DNA of 64,000 bases from Prevotella pallens ATCC 700821 (GTDB taxonomy: Bacteria > Bacteroidota > Bacteroidia > Bacteroidales > Bacteroidaceae): the NCBI RefSeq assembly GCF_000220255.1, contig NZ_GL982513.1, positions 1,015,836-1,079,835 on the forward strand, in the 5' to 3' direction. The position numbers and the translations under genes were made by a program. Of the stretch, positions 1 to 8,826 are shown piece after piece (the first letter of the stretch is position 1; every line of letters begins with the position of its first letter). Below the pieces are notes generated by a model that was not told where the DNA came from, searched no databases, and worked only from the letters and a program-made list of their open reading frames with translations.

Positions 1-482
1 TCTAAAAGACTTTTTATATGTTATCTATATATTTGAGTTATTTACATAGAGATATACAAATATAGTTTCAGTTAATCTATTTTATAAATGTGGTGGCGAC
101 GTGAGTCGCTGCCATATATTAAGAAATATCATGAGTGCGAGGAATACTATGGCACAAGTGAAAAACAAATTTGTTGATACAATTGGTTCGAGAATCTACG
201 TGGATATGGGCGAAATGAATCTGCTCTACATCTACTGAATGTCTGTTTGACAAATGCTACTGTTTGTGCTTTAACTTAAAGTGCGAAGATACTTTAACTT
301 AAACAACGAATGGACTTTAAGTTAAACGACAAGAGGACTTTAAATTAAAGTATGAAACTACTTTAGGTTGAACAATAAAACGAATTAGAAATAGAAGGCT
401 AATAGGCTGAATATAGAGTTACTAACAAAGGTGTTACCAAATGTGGTGGACCTTATATTTATTAATCTTTATTTTTTTACGT
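1..482. other. intergenic region upstream of HU-like gene
   Basis: I can support no protein gene here. A possible hairpin (CGAC, loop GTGA, GTCG) lies near 93-106 without a T-run. A 35-codon reading frame at 131-238 has no supporting feature. The right half holds the five-unit 23-bp array described separately. No convincing TAnnTTTG promoter was found between the array and the HU-like gene. Confidence 0.6.
269..383. repeat. array A: five 23-bp units, core CTTTAAnTTAAA
   Basis: Units start at 269, 292, 315, 338 and 361, an exact 23-bp period. Each begins with a near-palindromic 12-mer: CTTTAACTTAAA twice, CTTTAAGTTAAA, CTTTAAATTAAA and the degenerate CTTTAGGTTGAA. The 11-bp remainders are A/G-rich and less conserved. 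The array ends 99 bp before the HU-like start codon. The spacing of about two helical turns would put the palindromes on nearly one face of the DNA, which suggests a protein-binding array; that role is inference. Confidence 0.9.
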
Positions 483-935
483 ATGATAATTTTTAAAGTA
501 AAAGAGAGTATTTTGAAAGTGGGGCCTAGAAAAGGTCAGAAGGCTTACAGTGCTGTGCCTAAAGCACCTAACAGGTTTTCGTCTACATGGTTAGTGGAGC
601 GTATTGTGCGCGAAACATCGTTGAGCGAAGGCGATGTAAGAAATGTGTTGATTACGTTGCGCAACATTGTGAAAGAGATTGTATCGTTGGGTGGAGCCTT
701 AGACTTAGGCGATATTTTCTCGCTTCGCACAGTTATAACCTCGAAGATGGAAGCCAACGAAAAAGATGTTAGCGTAACATCGTTGAAACGTCCACATATA
801 GTGGTAACGTGGAAAGAGTCGGTGCGCAAATCTTTGGGCGATATTAAGGTAGAAGTAGACAATCCTGCACGAAAGAAGCTGAAAGAGACAGAAGAGAAAC
901 CTGCTGGAGGAGGTGGCGGACAGCCACACCCATAA
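483..935 (+). CDS. HU-HIG family DNA-binding protein (histone-like)
   Basis: This is a probable nucleoid protein of the long HU/IHF-like type common in Bacteroidota. Seen: an N-terminal KVKESILKVGPRKGQKAY segment, a helical TSLSEGDVRNVLITLRNIV stretch, the arm-preceding GGALDLGDIFSLR and a Lys/Glu-rich tail that ends in a GGGGG run. I start at the ATG at 483 (150 aa). The ATG at 441 would add a hydrophobic 14-residue leader, which is unexpected for a cytoplasmic DNA binder, although AAGGTG lies just upstream of it. A 23-bp repeat array sits upstream and a strong terminator follows. A second member of the family is encoded at 15299-15907. Family assignment is by pattern; the role is inferred. 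Confidence 0.8.
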   Translation: MIIFKVKESILKVGPRKGQKAYSAVPKAPNRFSSTWLVERIVRETSLSEGDVRNVLITLRNIVKEIVSLGGALDLGDIFSLRTVITSKMEANEKDVSVTSLKRPHIVVTWKESVRKSLGDIKVEVDNPARKKLKETEEKPAGGGGGQPHP

Positions 936-943
936 AGATAATG

Positions 944-975
944 AAAATGGGGCACAAAGAGCGCCCCATTTTTTA
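944..975 (+). terminator. terminator after HU-like gene
   Basis: AAAATGGGGC pairs with GCCCCATTTT across a 9-nt loop and runs into TTTTTT. It is a typical intrinsic terminator just past the HU-like stop codon. Confidence 0.85.
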
Positions 976-1099
976 GTTGTATTTTTTTATTGCTTGTATT
1001 TTTAGAGCTTTAAGCCATTCTCTATATATTCTGGTATTCTTAAACCCAAATTGATAATTAGACCAAAATATGTTTAGACTCTAACGACCGAGATTTGGA

Positions 1100-1510
1100 T
1101 TAAAACGACACAATGCGTGTGCCATCAGGTTGTTCTTCTATGTGTACCTTAATTGCATTTTCGGGTAAAATGTCCTCAATTAGTTCTGGCCATTCTAACA
1201 AACAGAGGTTTCCACTGTAGAAATAGTCTTCGTAGCCCATATCGTAAACCTCTTCTAACTTTTTAATGCGATAGAAATCGAAGTGATAAATAGGGTTGCC
1301 ATTTCCATCGGTATATTCGTTAACAATAGCAAAAGTGGGCGATGTAATAACATCTTGTACACCTAAAACTTCGCAAATGGCTTTGGTAAAGGTGGTTTTA
1401 CCTACGCCCATTTTGCCATAAAAGGCAAAAACTTTGTTGTTACCAATGTTGTTTATAAACAGTTTTGCAGCCTCGTGAATGGTGTCTAAGCTTTCTATTT
1501 TAATTTCCAT
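1100..1510 (-). CDS. tsaE: tRNA t6A biosynthesis ATPase TsaE
   Basis: TsaE is the small P-loop ATPase that works with TsaB/TsaC/TsaD in threonylcarbamoylation of A37 in ANN-decoding tRNAs. Seen: Walker A YGKMGVGKTT at residues 31-40, the conserved TSPTFAIVNEY segment and HFDFYRI. The length of 136 aa is normal for the family. It begins 5 bp after the porX stop codon, so the two are almost surely co-transcribed. The pairing looks like operon economy rather than a functional link. No clear hairpin terminator was found after its stop. Confidence 0.93.
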   Translation of the reverse strand: MEIKIESLDTIHEAAKLFINNIGNNKVFAFYGKMGVGKTTFTKAICEVLGVQDVITSPTFAIVNEYTDGNGNPIYHFDFYRIKKLEEVYDMGYEDYFYSGNLCLLEWPELIEDILPENAIKVHIEEQPDGTRIVSF

Positions 1511-1515
1511 TGTTG

Positions 1516-3111
1516 TTATTTTTTTGTGTTCTTTGTTAGTTTAGCACTTTTTGGTGTTAGTGTTATAAGTGGGACTATCATTTCTTCGATAGAGATGCCA
1601 CCGTGTTGGAATGTATTTTTGTAGTAAGACACATAGTAATTGTAGTTGTTTGGATAGGCAAAGAAGCTATTGCCTGTTGCAAACACATAGCTTGTGCTAA
1701 GGTTTGGTGCAGGGAGTTGTGCTTGTTGTGGATTTTTTATTGTGAACACCTCTTTTGAGCTGTAACTAAGATTTTTGCCTAACTTGTATCGAAGATTGGT
1801 GTTTGTGTTGCGATCGCCAATTATTTTCACAGGTTTAGTTGTACGAATAGAACCGTGGTCGGTGGTGAGAATAATTTTATAATCGGATTTTGCCAATTCT
1901 CTGAAAACGTCTGCCAATACGTTATGTTTGAACCAACTAAGAGTTAAAGAACGGTAGGCGCTCTCGTCGCTTGCCAATTCGCGTATCATTTTCATCTCTG
2001 TACGAGCGTGCGAAAGCATATCGATGAAGTTTACCACTAATACATTCAGATTATTTTGTTGCAGATTGTTAAGCTGCTGCATAAACTTTTCTGCACCATT
2101 AGAATCGAAAACCTTATGATAGGAGAACTTATCGTGTCGTCGATAACGTTCTATTTGTGTCTGAATAAGAGGTTTTTCGTTTAGATTCTTGCCTTCTTCT
2201 TCGTCCTCGTCTACCCATAGGTTTGGAAACATTTGCGCTATCTGTAGAGGCATTAGTCCGCTGAAAATGGCATTGCGAGCATATTGTGTAGCCGTTGGAA
2301 GTATAGTCATATAGAAATCTTCGTCTATATCAAATAGCTCAGCAAGTTCTCCTGATAATATGCGCCACTGGTCTAGCCGAAGATTATCTATTACGATGAG
2401 GAAAACCTTTTCGCCTTTATCTATTGTGGGAAATATACATGTTTTAAATATATCGGGGCTCATTAGTGGGCGTGATACTGTTTCTTTATTTTTTCCATTG
2501 TTTGGCGACACCCAATTCAGATAGTTTTTGGCTATGTATTTTGCGAAACCATTGTTAGCATCTTCTTTTTGCATTGTTAGCATTTCGGTCATATTGCTAT
2601 CTGCGCTACTAAGTTCTAGTTCCCATTTCACCAACTTTTTGTATACTTCTACCCAATCGTTGAAATCTCGGCAATTGCTTATTTGCATTGTAAGCTGCTG
2701 ATATTCCTGTTGGTATCCAGTTTGCGCCACTTCGGTTACAATTTCTCGGCGATGAATATTCTTTTTTAATGTTAGCAATATTTGGCTAGGATTAACGGGT
2801 TTAATTAGGTAGTCGGCAATTTTTGCACCAATAGCTTGGTTCATAATATTTTCTTCTTCACTCTTTGTTACCATAACAATGGGTGTTGCAGGCTGTATTT
2901 CCTTCATTCTCTGTAAGGTCTCAAGTCCTGATAAACCAGGCATCTGCTCGTCTAAGAGAACAAGGTCGAATGTTTGTATGCTACATTGTTCTATAGCATC
3001 GGCGCCGTTACTGACGGTTACTACCTTGTATCCCTTTTTCTCAAGAAATATGATGTGGGCTTTGAGAAGTTCTATTTCGTCATCTACCCATAATAAAAGT
3101 CCGTTGCTCAT
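1516..3111 (-). CDS. porX: PorX-type response regulator with PglZ domain
   Basis: PorX is the response regulator linked to control of the type IX secretion system in Bacteroidota. Seen: an N-terminal receiver domain (residues 1-120) with phospho-acceptor Asp54 in VLLDEQMPG and DYLIKPVNP, a helical linker, then a C-terminal PglZ / alkaline-phosphatase-fold domain with DNLRLDQW, VVNFIDMLSHAR and TTDHGS motifs. It has no DNA-binding domain. The length of 531 aa fits the family. Known: PorX cooperates with a histidine kinase (PorY) and an ECF sigma factor; neither is in this window. It lies 72 bp downstream of the PorW-like gene, which supports the T9SS assignment. Confidence 0.9.
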   Translation of the reverse strand: MSNGLLLWVDDEIELLKAHIIFLEKKGYKVVTVSNGADAIEQCSIQTFDLVLLDEQMPGLSGLETLQRMKEIQPATPIVMVTKSEEENIMNQAIGAKIADYLIKPVNPSQILLTLKKNIHRREIVTEVAQTGYQQEYQQLTMQISNCRDFNDWVEVYKKLVKWELELSSADSNMTEMLTMQKEDANNGFAKYIAKNYLNWVSPNNGKNKETVSRPLMSPDIFKTCIFPTIDKGEKVFLIVIDNLRLDQWRILSGELAELFDIDEDFYMTILPTATQYARNAIFSGLMPLQIAQMFPNLWVDEDEEEGKNLNEKPLIQTQIERYRRHDKFSYHKVFDSNGAEKFMQQLNNLQQNNLNVLVVNFIDMLSHARTEMKMIRELASDESAYRSLTLSWFKHNVLADVFRELAKSDYKIILTTDHGSIRTTKPVKIIGDRNTNTNLRYKLGKNLSYSSKEVFTIKNPQQAQLPAPNLSTSYVFATGNSFFAYPNNYNYYVSYYKNTFQHGGISIEEMIVPLITLTPKSAKLTKNTKK

Positions 3112-3183
3112 ATATTGTTTTTCCTTTCTTTTTCTTTAGAAGCGTTGCTTTATGCAACTCTTTATTTGTAATTTCGTGGTTTG

Positions 3184-6100
3184 TTAAAAACCGCCTAAAT
3201 CGTAGTATTCGTCATCGAAATCGTAATCGAGTGGTTGTTGTTTCTGTGATTCCTTCTTCTTTTTATCTGTTGTTTTAACATCATCATCGAAATATATTAC
3301 AGTACTATCTGTATTCTTTTTCTTTGGTTGTTCTTTCTTTTCAGAAGGCTGTTGAGGCTTCTGAGCATTCTTGCTATTCTGTAGTTTCTTCTTATCAGAA
3401 GTAGTTTCACTATTTTTTGTTTTTACTGTTTTCTGTTTATTTGAAGGCGCACCAACAGTTGTTTGAGGTGAAGAAGTTTCTGAATCTAACGGAATCTCCA
3501 TAACACTATTGTCTATTGTAACAACATTCTGACCAATCTGTTCTATAGTTTTTTGTTCTTTCTTAGGCTCAATTGGCTTTGTTTCTGTTTTTTTGTTAGA
3601 TGTTCCTTCTATCGGTATCACCATTTCTGTATTGTTGATGGTGTTTCCTGTTTTTTTCTTTTTAGAAGAATCTTCTATTGGAACAACTATTTCTGTATTG
3701 TTCACATTGTTCTTCGAATTCTTCTTATTCGTAGTTTCTTCTACGGGAATAATAACTTCGTTGTTATTTGTATTACTCTTTGGTTCTTCCTTTTTAGCAG
3801 GTTCTTCTGCAGGAACAACTATTTCTGTTGGAGCAACTTTTTTGTTTTCTGTTTTTTTCTCATCTTCAATAGGAATGGTCATTCCATTATCTATAGGCTC
3901 TAATCCTTGTTCACGAGCATTAAGGTCGGTTTCTGTTGGATTTTTACTTTCTATTTCTTCTTGCAAATCACGTTCTTTCTCTCGTGGTGTTGCCACTTCA
4001 GCAGGCTCAGACAGTAGATAGTGCTTCGTTACTTGCAATGGAGCAAAGTGTTTAGCATAGAAGTCTTCGTAATCTTTATAGCTAAACGATGTTCCTATGA
4101 GTTGTAAGTTCTTGTTGCTAATAATAATAGCCTTTGTGTCTTTGCTTAACTGAGCTATTACATTCTTATTATTGAAAAGTTGGCGTGCATATTGATATGC
4201 TTCATCGAAACTTCTGAAGCCCGACAAAGCCATTTGGTGTAAACCTTCTATATTTTCAATTTCTATTTCGAAGTTGCGTACATAGAAGCTTGTAAAATTA
4301 AAGCGTGCCATCTCAAAAAGCAGTTTATTCTCTGATAAAGAGTCAGGATTATACACCAACAGGAACTTGAAATCTATGTCCCTATCTGGTGAGAACTTCA
4401 CTTGTTTGATACTGTCGCTATCGTTCAGCACATTGGTACGATAGTTCCAAACATCACCAAGGTCGAACTTGCTATTGTGTATTTTCTTTCCAGCTTTTAC
4501 ACCATTCACAATCATTCCTGCCATTTCGCTGATACGACTTTGTGGATATTTCTCTACAACGGTCTTCATTTCGTCTATGCAACCATTGATGTTACCTTGG
4601 TTAAGTTTGTTTAATCCATCTATAAACAAGAATTTATCGCGATTTGCTCCCATTGGGAAACGTTCATCGGAAATGCGTTTATTGGCAGCAACCTCGCTGA
4701 AACGATTGTTCTTAAATGCCTCGTAAGTAGATGCATATAGTGAATCTTCAATATGTTCTCCAAACTTTGCGTTCTCTTTAAAGTAGGGGTCAGTAAGCAA
4801 CGCTGTCCATTGACTTTTTGGATATTTCGTTTTAAGTTTGTCTATATAGCTATTAGCCAAAGTAGTTTCGCCTTTACGCATATACAAAAGATACAGATGA
4901 TAATACACATCGTCCATTTGTTCGTAGTCAGGATAGTTATCGCTTACACGGCGTAAGGCTTTTTCGGCTAAGCGAAGATTGTCTAACCTATCTTTGAAAA
5001 TGACCCCTGAATGGTGTAAGCCAGCCTCTAAAATTTTATTGCTTGCTGCTAACTGTTCTGGTGTAAATGGTATTTGTGCTAAATAGTATGCACGTTTGTG
5101 TGGATCGTTTTGTGCTGAATCTCGTTTATTACTAATTGAGTCTAACTTTGCCTCTTCTTTTGCAATAGAGTCTCGTTGAGCATTGGAGAGTTCATTTGTG
5201 TTGGTTATGCCTCCAACTACAGTTTTGTTAATACGCTGCCAGTTGTCTATGTTTTCACGTTTACCCCACAATTGTTGGAACGTTGCCTTACCTTGCTGCA
5301 CAGCTATGGGATTGTAGAAATACCATGTAGCATCTTGTTGTTGTCTGTTGGGGCGAGTTGGACGTTGAAGCGGATTGTCGTTGTCTGCATTAATGCCTCC
5401 ATTCTGTGCCATTTGCTGTGTAGCTTCTTGTTCAGCTTGTCGGTTTCGCTCTTCTTTTTCCTTCTTCTTTAGTGCATTTATTACTCTATCAATTGCTGCA
5501 AAACGTTCTGATTCTGGACATTTAGCTAGATATTGCAACGAATCTTGTAGCTGCACAGCCTCTGTATGTGGTGTTAGTTCATCAAGAACCTTTGTACGCT
5601 CCGACAATTGTTCGTAATCTTTACGATCTTTATCTAGTAGACCAAGTGCTTCGTTATAGCAACGACGCGCATCGCTAAACTTTTCCTTTTCCCAATACAA
5701 GTTACCTAATCGCAAAAGTAGTACACCTTTCTCTATTCCGCTGCGTGTAGATTTTTTGTATCCTTGTTCGTAGGCAGCAATAGCATTTATTGTATCTTTG
5801 TTGGTAAGATAAATATTTCCCATTGCATAGAATACCTGGTCTAGATAATCTTTATTCTTGTCAGATGCAACCATACGTTTCAGGCGGTTCACCATTTGTT
5901 TGGTTTGTCCAGCTGCCATCACTTCGGTTGCAGCAACACGTGCATTAAACTCTAACTCATAGGGAGGATTTGAACGAATTACGTGTTGGAAAGCATTGTA
6001 AGCAGCATCTTTATTACCAAGTGCAGCCTGAATTTGTCCCATAAGATACCATTCGCGTGCCTTTTGTTTGCGTCGCATCTCCTGTTTAATAACTCTACGT

Positions 6101-6801
6101 AGATAGGGTACAGCTTTATCTAACTCTCCCGTATGTATATAATAGTCGGCAAAGGTATAGTCCCATTCACGAACAGCACGCCAATCTATCGAATCTCGTT
6201 GTATATTGCGGATAACATCTTCTGCATCGTAAAGCCACCCTGCCTCTATGTACGATTTTGCTAACCATGCTCGGGCTTTACCATAGATGGCAGGTTGTGT
6301 TCGATAGAGTCTGCTCATATAAGAAAAAGTGGTAGCAGCATCTTCGAAGGAACCCTTATAAAATTGCGAACGTCCCATAAGCATCCACGCTTTCCATAGA
6401 AATGGATTGTATTCTCTACGCGATAACCATTCAATATCTTTCTCTGTTTTACGTCTCGACTTATTCCATTCTGGTTTCTTCTTTATGCTGTGGCGTGCAA
6501 TTGCCTTTTCTGCTTTTTCAATTGCGCGTTCAAAGTTAGCTTTTCCTAAGTCTTTGCTAGCTTTGTTGCCTACAGTGTAAAGCGGAATCATCTCAGTGAA
6601 GTTGTCTTTATTGCCATTTTCTTTTTCTATCGATGCATCGATATAAGCTTGTGCACCATTATAATATGTATTGTATTTGGCATTAAAAGCATGCCACCAT
6701 CGTGTTTGCGAGGTGTTATTTTTGGTTGAACAGCTTACTATAAGTATAGTAAGTGCTGCTATGAATGCGATATAGATATATTTTGCGTACTTCAACTTCA
6801 C
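3184..6801 (-). CDS. porW: PorW/SprE-like TPR lipoprotein of type IX secretion
   Basis: This is a large outer-membrane-associated lipoprotein. Seen: a signal sequence with lipobox LIVSC (Cys24), then the RWWHAFNAKYNTYYNG segment typical of PorW/SprE. Many TPR-like helical pairs follow through about residue 850, and then a long Lys/Glu/Thr/Asn-rich tail. Known: PorW/SprE is needed for T9SS secretion and gliding. At 1205 aa it is longer than the family members I know; the excess is mostly the low-complexity tail. That tail repeats an (I/V)xxP(I/V/A)E-type motif about six times between residues 970 and 1110. It sits between the small membrane protein and porX in one transcription direction. The PorW name is likely but rests on N-terminal pattern and context. 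Confidence 0.8.
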   Translation of the reverse strand: MKLKYAKYIYIAFIAALTILIVSCSTKNNTSQTRWWHAFNAKYNTYYNGAQAYIDASIEKENGNKDNFTEMIPLYTVGNKASKDLGKANFERAIEKAEKAIARHSIKKKPEWNKSRRKTEKDIEWLSRREYNPFLWKAWMLMGRSQFYKGSFEDAATTFSYMSRLYRTQPAIYGKARAWLAKSYIEAGWLYDAEDVIRNIQRDSIDWRAVREWDYTFADYYIHTGELDKAVPYLRRVIKQEMRRKQKAREWYLMGQIQAALGNKDAAYNAFQHVIRSNPPYELEFNARVAATEVMAAGQTKQMVNRLKRMVASDKNKDYLDQVFYAMGNIYLTNKDTINAIAAYEQGYKKSTRSGIEKGVLLLRLGNLYWEKEKFSDARRCYNEALGLLDKDRKDYEQLSERTKVLDELTPHTEAVQLQDSLQYLAKCPESERFAAIDRVINALKKKEKEERNRQAEQEATQQMAQNGGINADNDNPLQRPTRPNRQQQDATWYFYNPIAVQQGKATFQQLWGKRENIDNWQRINKTVVGGITNTNELSNAQRDSIAKEEAKLDSISNKRDSAQNDPHKRAYYLAQIPFTPEQLAASNKILEAGLHHSGVIFKDRLDNLRLAEKALRRVSDNYPDYEQMDDVYYHLYLLYMRKGETTLANSYIDKLKTKYPKSQWTALLTDPYFKENAKFGEHIEDSLYASTYEAFKNNRFSEVAANKRISDERFPMGANRDKFLFIDGLNKLNQGNINGCIDEMKTVVEKYPQSRISEMAGMIVNGVKAGKKIHNSKFDLGDVWNYRTNVLNDSDSIKQVKFSPDRDIDFKFLLVYNPDSLSENKLLFEMARFNFTSFYVRNFEIEIENIEGLHQMALSGFRSFDEAYQYARQLFNNKNVIAQLSKDTKAIIISNKNLQLIGTSFSYKDYEDFYAKHFAPLQVTKHYLLSEPAEVATPREKERDLQEEIESKNPTETDLNAREQGLEPIDNGMTIPIEDEKKTENKKVAPTEIVVPAEEPAKKEEPKSNTNNNEVIIPVEETTNKKNSKNNVNNTEIVVPIEDSSKKKKTGNTINNTEMVIPIEGTSNKKTETKPIEPKKEQKTIEQIGQNVVTIDNSVMEIPLDSETSSPQTTVGAPSNKQKTVKTKNSETTSDKKKLQNSKNAQKPQQPSEKKEQPKKKNTDSTVIYFDDDVKTTDKKKKESQKQQPLDYDFDDEYYDLGGF

Positions 6802-6872
6802 GTATTAATAAACTCTTGAAAGTTTGTTTTTATTGTCTTTAAAGTATATTACTTATAGTTTTTTCTTGTTTC

Positions 6873-7271
6873 TTAGCCTTCAATCATTGCAATTAACTCA
6901 TCTTTTATCTGGTTGGGAACATTAATTCCACGAAGAATAAGACTTCTATTCCAACCTTTTACCTCGTCAGGACGCATTGTGTAGAGCACTTCTGCGAACT
7001 CTTCAGCTTCATCGTTTGTATATTTGTTCGATTCTCTTCCTTTGAAACGGTCTAGTTCTTCATCGTTGTAATATTCTACTTCTTTTATAGCAGCCTCCAT
7101 CATACAAGTTTGTTCACAACTTTCATCTAAGCCATTACAAGTAGTGCAATCGCCAGATGCAGGTATAATAATGTCGGGTTCAGCATTGTTGTGCCGACTA
7201 ATTAGAGTTGAGACACCAACAATAATGCCCATTCCTACTATAATCAATATTCCTATAAGTATAATATTCAT
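6873..7271 (-). CDS. small Cys-rich single-pass membrane protein
   Basis: I do not recognise a named family. Seen: an N-terminal membrane helix (residues 2-24), then a cluster of four Cys in CTTCNGLDESCEQTCM at about residues 42-57, which could bind a metal or an Fe-S cluster. An acidic C-terminal domain of about 75 residues follows (DEELDRFKG, EEFAEVLYTMRPDEVKGW). Its start is 12 bp after the aroA stop, and porW begins 71 bp further on, so it is probably part of the aroA-porW-porX-tsaE transcript. A role in envelope or T9SS biology would be a guess from position only. Confidence 0.75.
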   Translation of the reverse strand: MNIILIGILIIVGMGIIVGVSTLISRHNNAEPDIIIPASGDCTTCNGLDESCEQTCMMEAAIKEVEYYNDEELDRFKGRESNKYTNDEAEEFAEVLYTMRPDEVKGWNRSLILRGINVPNQIKDELIAMIEG

Positions 7272-7283
7272 ATAAAGTTTGTT

Positions 7284-8543
7284 CTATTCTTGTTCTATTT
7301 CTTCTATTGAGAAACCTACCTTTCGTAAATCGTCCCAGAAATGTGGATACGATTTTGATACTACTTCTGGATTATTTATGAAGAGTTTACCCAGTTTAAT
7401 GCTTAAAGGCGCAAAGGTCATTGCCATGCGATGGTCTTTATAAGTGTCTATTATTATGGGTTTAGAAACCTCGCAGCGTTCACCATTCCACGTCATTTCA
7501 GAATCATTAGAATCGTGTAATACATAACCTAACTTTGCCATTTCGTTTTTCATAGCCTCTATACGGTCTGTCTCTTTTAGTTTAAGACTGCTTAGCCCCG
7601 TAAACTTAAAGGGAATATTCATTATGGGGCAGAGGGCTATTAGTGTCTGTGCTAAGTCTGGTTGATTTTTAAAATCGTATTCCAAACGAGACAATATTTG
7701 TGGCTTTCTAGTGATGGTTACATCTGTAAGTTCGTCCATCTCTTTATCTGCAAAAATGGTTTTTACACCTAATAACGAAAAGATATATTTTATAGCAGAG
7801 TCGCCCTGACGAGAACCGTTCTTAAGTCCTGTAAAGCGAATGTATGACTTGCTATCATTCATCAGCGTGAGTATGGAATACCAATAACTAGCTGCTGTCC
7901 AATCGTTTTCTATTGTGTAGTTGCGTTCTGTGTAGTGCTTAGGGTAGATAGTTATTGTATCTACATCTGTCCACTCTGCATCTGCACCATATTCGTGCAT
8001 TAAATTCAGTGTGAGATCGATGTATGGTCTAGAAATAATATTACCCACAAGTTTTAGTTTTAAACCTTTTTCGAATGTAGGTCCTATCATTAACAATGCT
8101 GAAATATATTGCGAGCTAACGTTGCCTGCTATTTCTACGTATCCACCTTTTAGTTCTTTGCCTCTGATGCGTATTGGTGGAAATCCCTCTTCTTCTATGT
8201 ATTGAATATCCGCCCCAAGCGAACGGAGAGCATCTACCAATATTTTTATAGGTCGTTGTTTCATTCGTGCAGTTCCTGTAAGAATATGTTCGCCTTTACT
8301 TACAGCTAGATAGGCGGTCATAAAGCGCATTGCAGTGCCTGCAGCTTTGATGTCTATCTCATAAGGATTATTCTTAAAAGCGCGTTCTATAACTACGGTG
8401 TCATCACAGGTAGACAGGTTGTTGGGTACAATTTTTCCACCTGCAAGCGCATGAATAATTAGTGCACGATTGCTAATACTCTTCGATGCAGGGAGTTGTA
8501 TAGTCTCTTCTATATGTGATGGGGGTGTTATTTTGTATTGCAT
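7284..8543 (-). CDS. aroA: 3-phosphoshikimate 1-carboxyvinyltransferase (EPSP synthase)
   Basis: AroA transfers the enolpyruvyl group of PEP to shikimate-3-phosphate, the sixth step of the shikimate pathway. Seen: LPASKSISNRALI near the N-terminus (substrate-binding Lys/Ser), AAGTAMRFMTAYLA, the LKETDRIEAM motif and YKDHRMAM near the C-terminus. The length of 419 aa is normal. It is the first gene of the minus-strand group that continues into porW-porX-tsaE. A TATTTTTG box (8608-8615 on the minus strand) lies about 65 bp upstream, without a clear -33 partner. Confidence 0.95.
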   Translation of the reverse strand: MQYKITPPSHIEETIQLPASKSISNRALIIHALAGGKIVPNNLSTCDDTVVIERAFKNNPYEIDIKAAGTAMRFMTAYLAVSKGEHILTGTARMKQRPIKILVDALRSLGADIQYIEEEGFPPIRIRGKELKGGYVEIAGNVSSQYISALLMIGPTFEKGLKLKLVGNIISRPYIDLTLNLMHEYGADAEWTDVDTITIYPKHYTERNYTIENDWTAASYWYSILTLMNDSKSYIRFTGLKNGSRQGDSAIKYIFSLLGVKTIFADKEMDELTDVTITRKPQILSRLEYDFKNQPDLAQTLIALCPIMNIPFKFTGLSSLKLKETDRIEAMKNEMAKLGYVLHDSNDSEMTWNGERCEVSKPIIIDTYKDHRMAMTFAPLSIKLGKLFINNPEVVSKSYPHFWDDLRKVGFSIEEIEQE

Positions 8544-8655
8544 ATTGTTAATCCATTGGATTTTTAAGACCCTTTTCTATTTGTTCTAAAGTCTTCTTTT
8601 TGCTATACAAAAATACAAATAAAAGTTGGGAATGTTAGAAAAATACTCTTAAAAG

Positions 8656-8687
8656 TTTGCTAATCTCTTAAAAAGTAATTAATTTTG
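8656..8687 (+). promoter_or_regulatory. Bacteroidota promoter of tRNA-Pro
   Basis: TTTG (8656-8659), 20 bp, TAATTTTG (8680-8687). It matches the Bacteroidota sigma-A consensus exactly and ends 16 bp before the tRNA. Confidence 0.85.
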
Positions 8688-8703
8688 CACCGTTAATTCT
8701 AAA

Positions 8704-8778
8704 CGGGATGTAGTTCAGTAGGTTTAGAATGCTGGTCTGGGGGACCAGTGGTCGCTGGTTCGAGTCCAGTCATCCCGA
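8704..8778 (+). tRNA. tRNA-Pro (anticodon GGG)
   Basis: Acceptor stem CGGGATG pairs with CATCCCG, followed by discriminator A. The anticodon stem CTGGT/ACCAG closes the loop CTGGGGG, giving anticodon GGG. The T-arm reads CTGGTTCGAGTCCAG. CCA is not encoded. It has a perfect upstream promoter and its own terminator, so it is a single-gene unit. Confidence 0.96.
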
Positions 8779-8782
8779 CAGC

Positions 8783-8826
8783 AAAGAGTGTAAAGGTGAA
8801 TGGAAAACCTTTGCACTCTTTTTTTA
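8783..8826 (+). terminator. terminator after tRNA-Pro
   Basis: AAAGAGTGTAAAGGT pairs with ACCTTTGCACTCTTT around a 9-nt loop and runs into a T tract. Confidence 0.9.

Noticed and set aside
131-238. 35-codon plus-strand frame
   Set aside because: No promoter, no recognisable domain and no similarity I can name; chance frames of this size are common.
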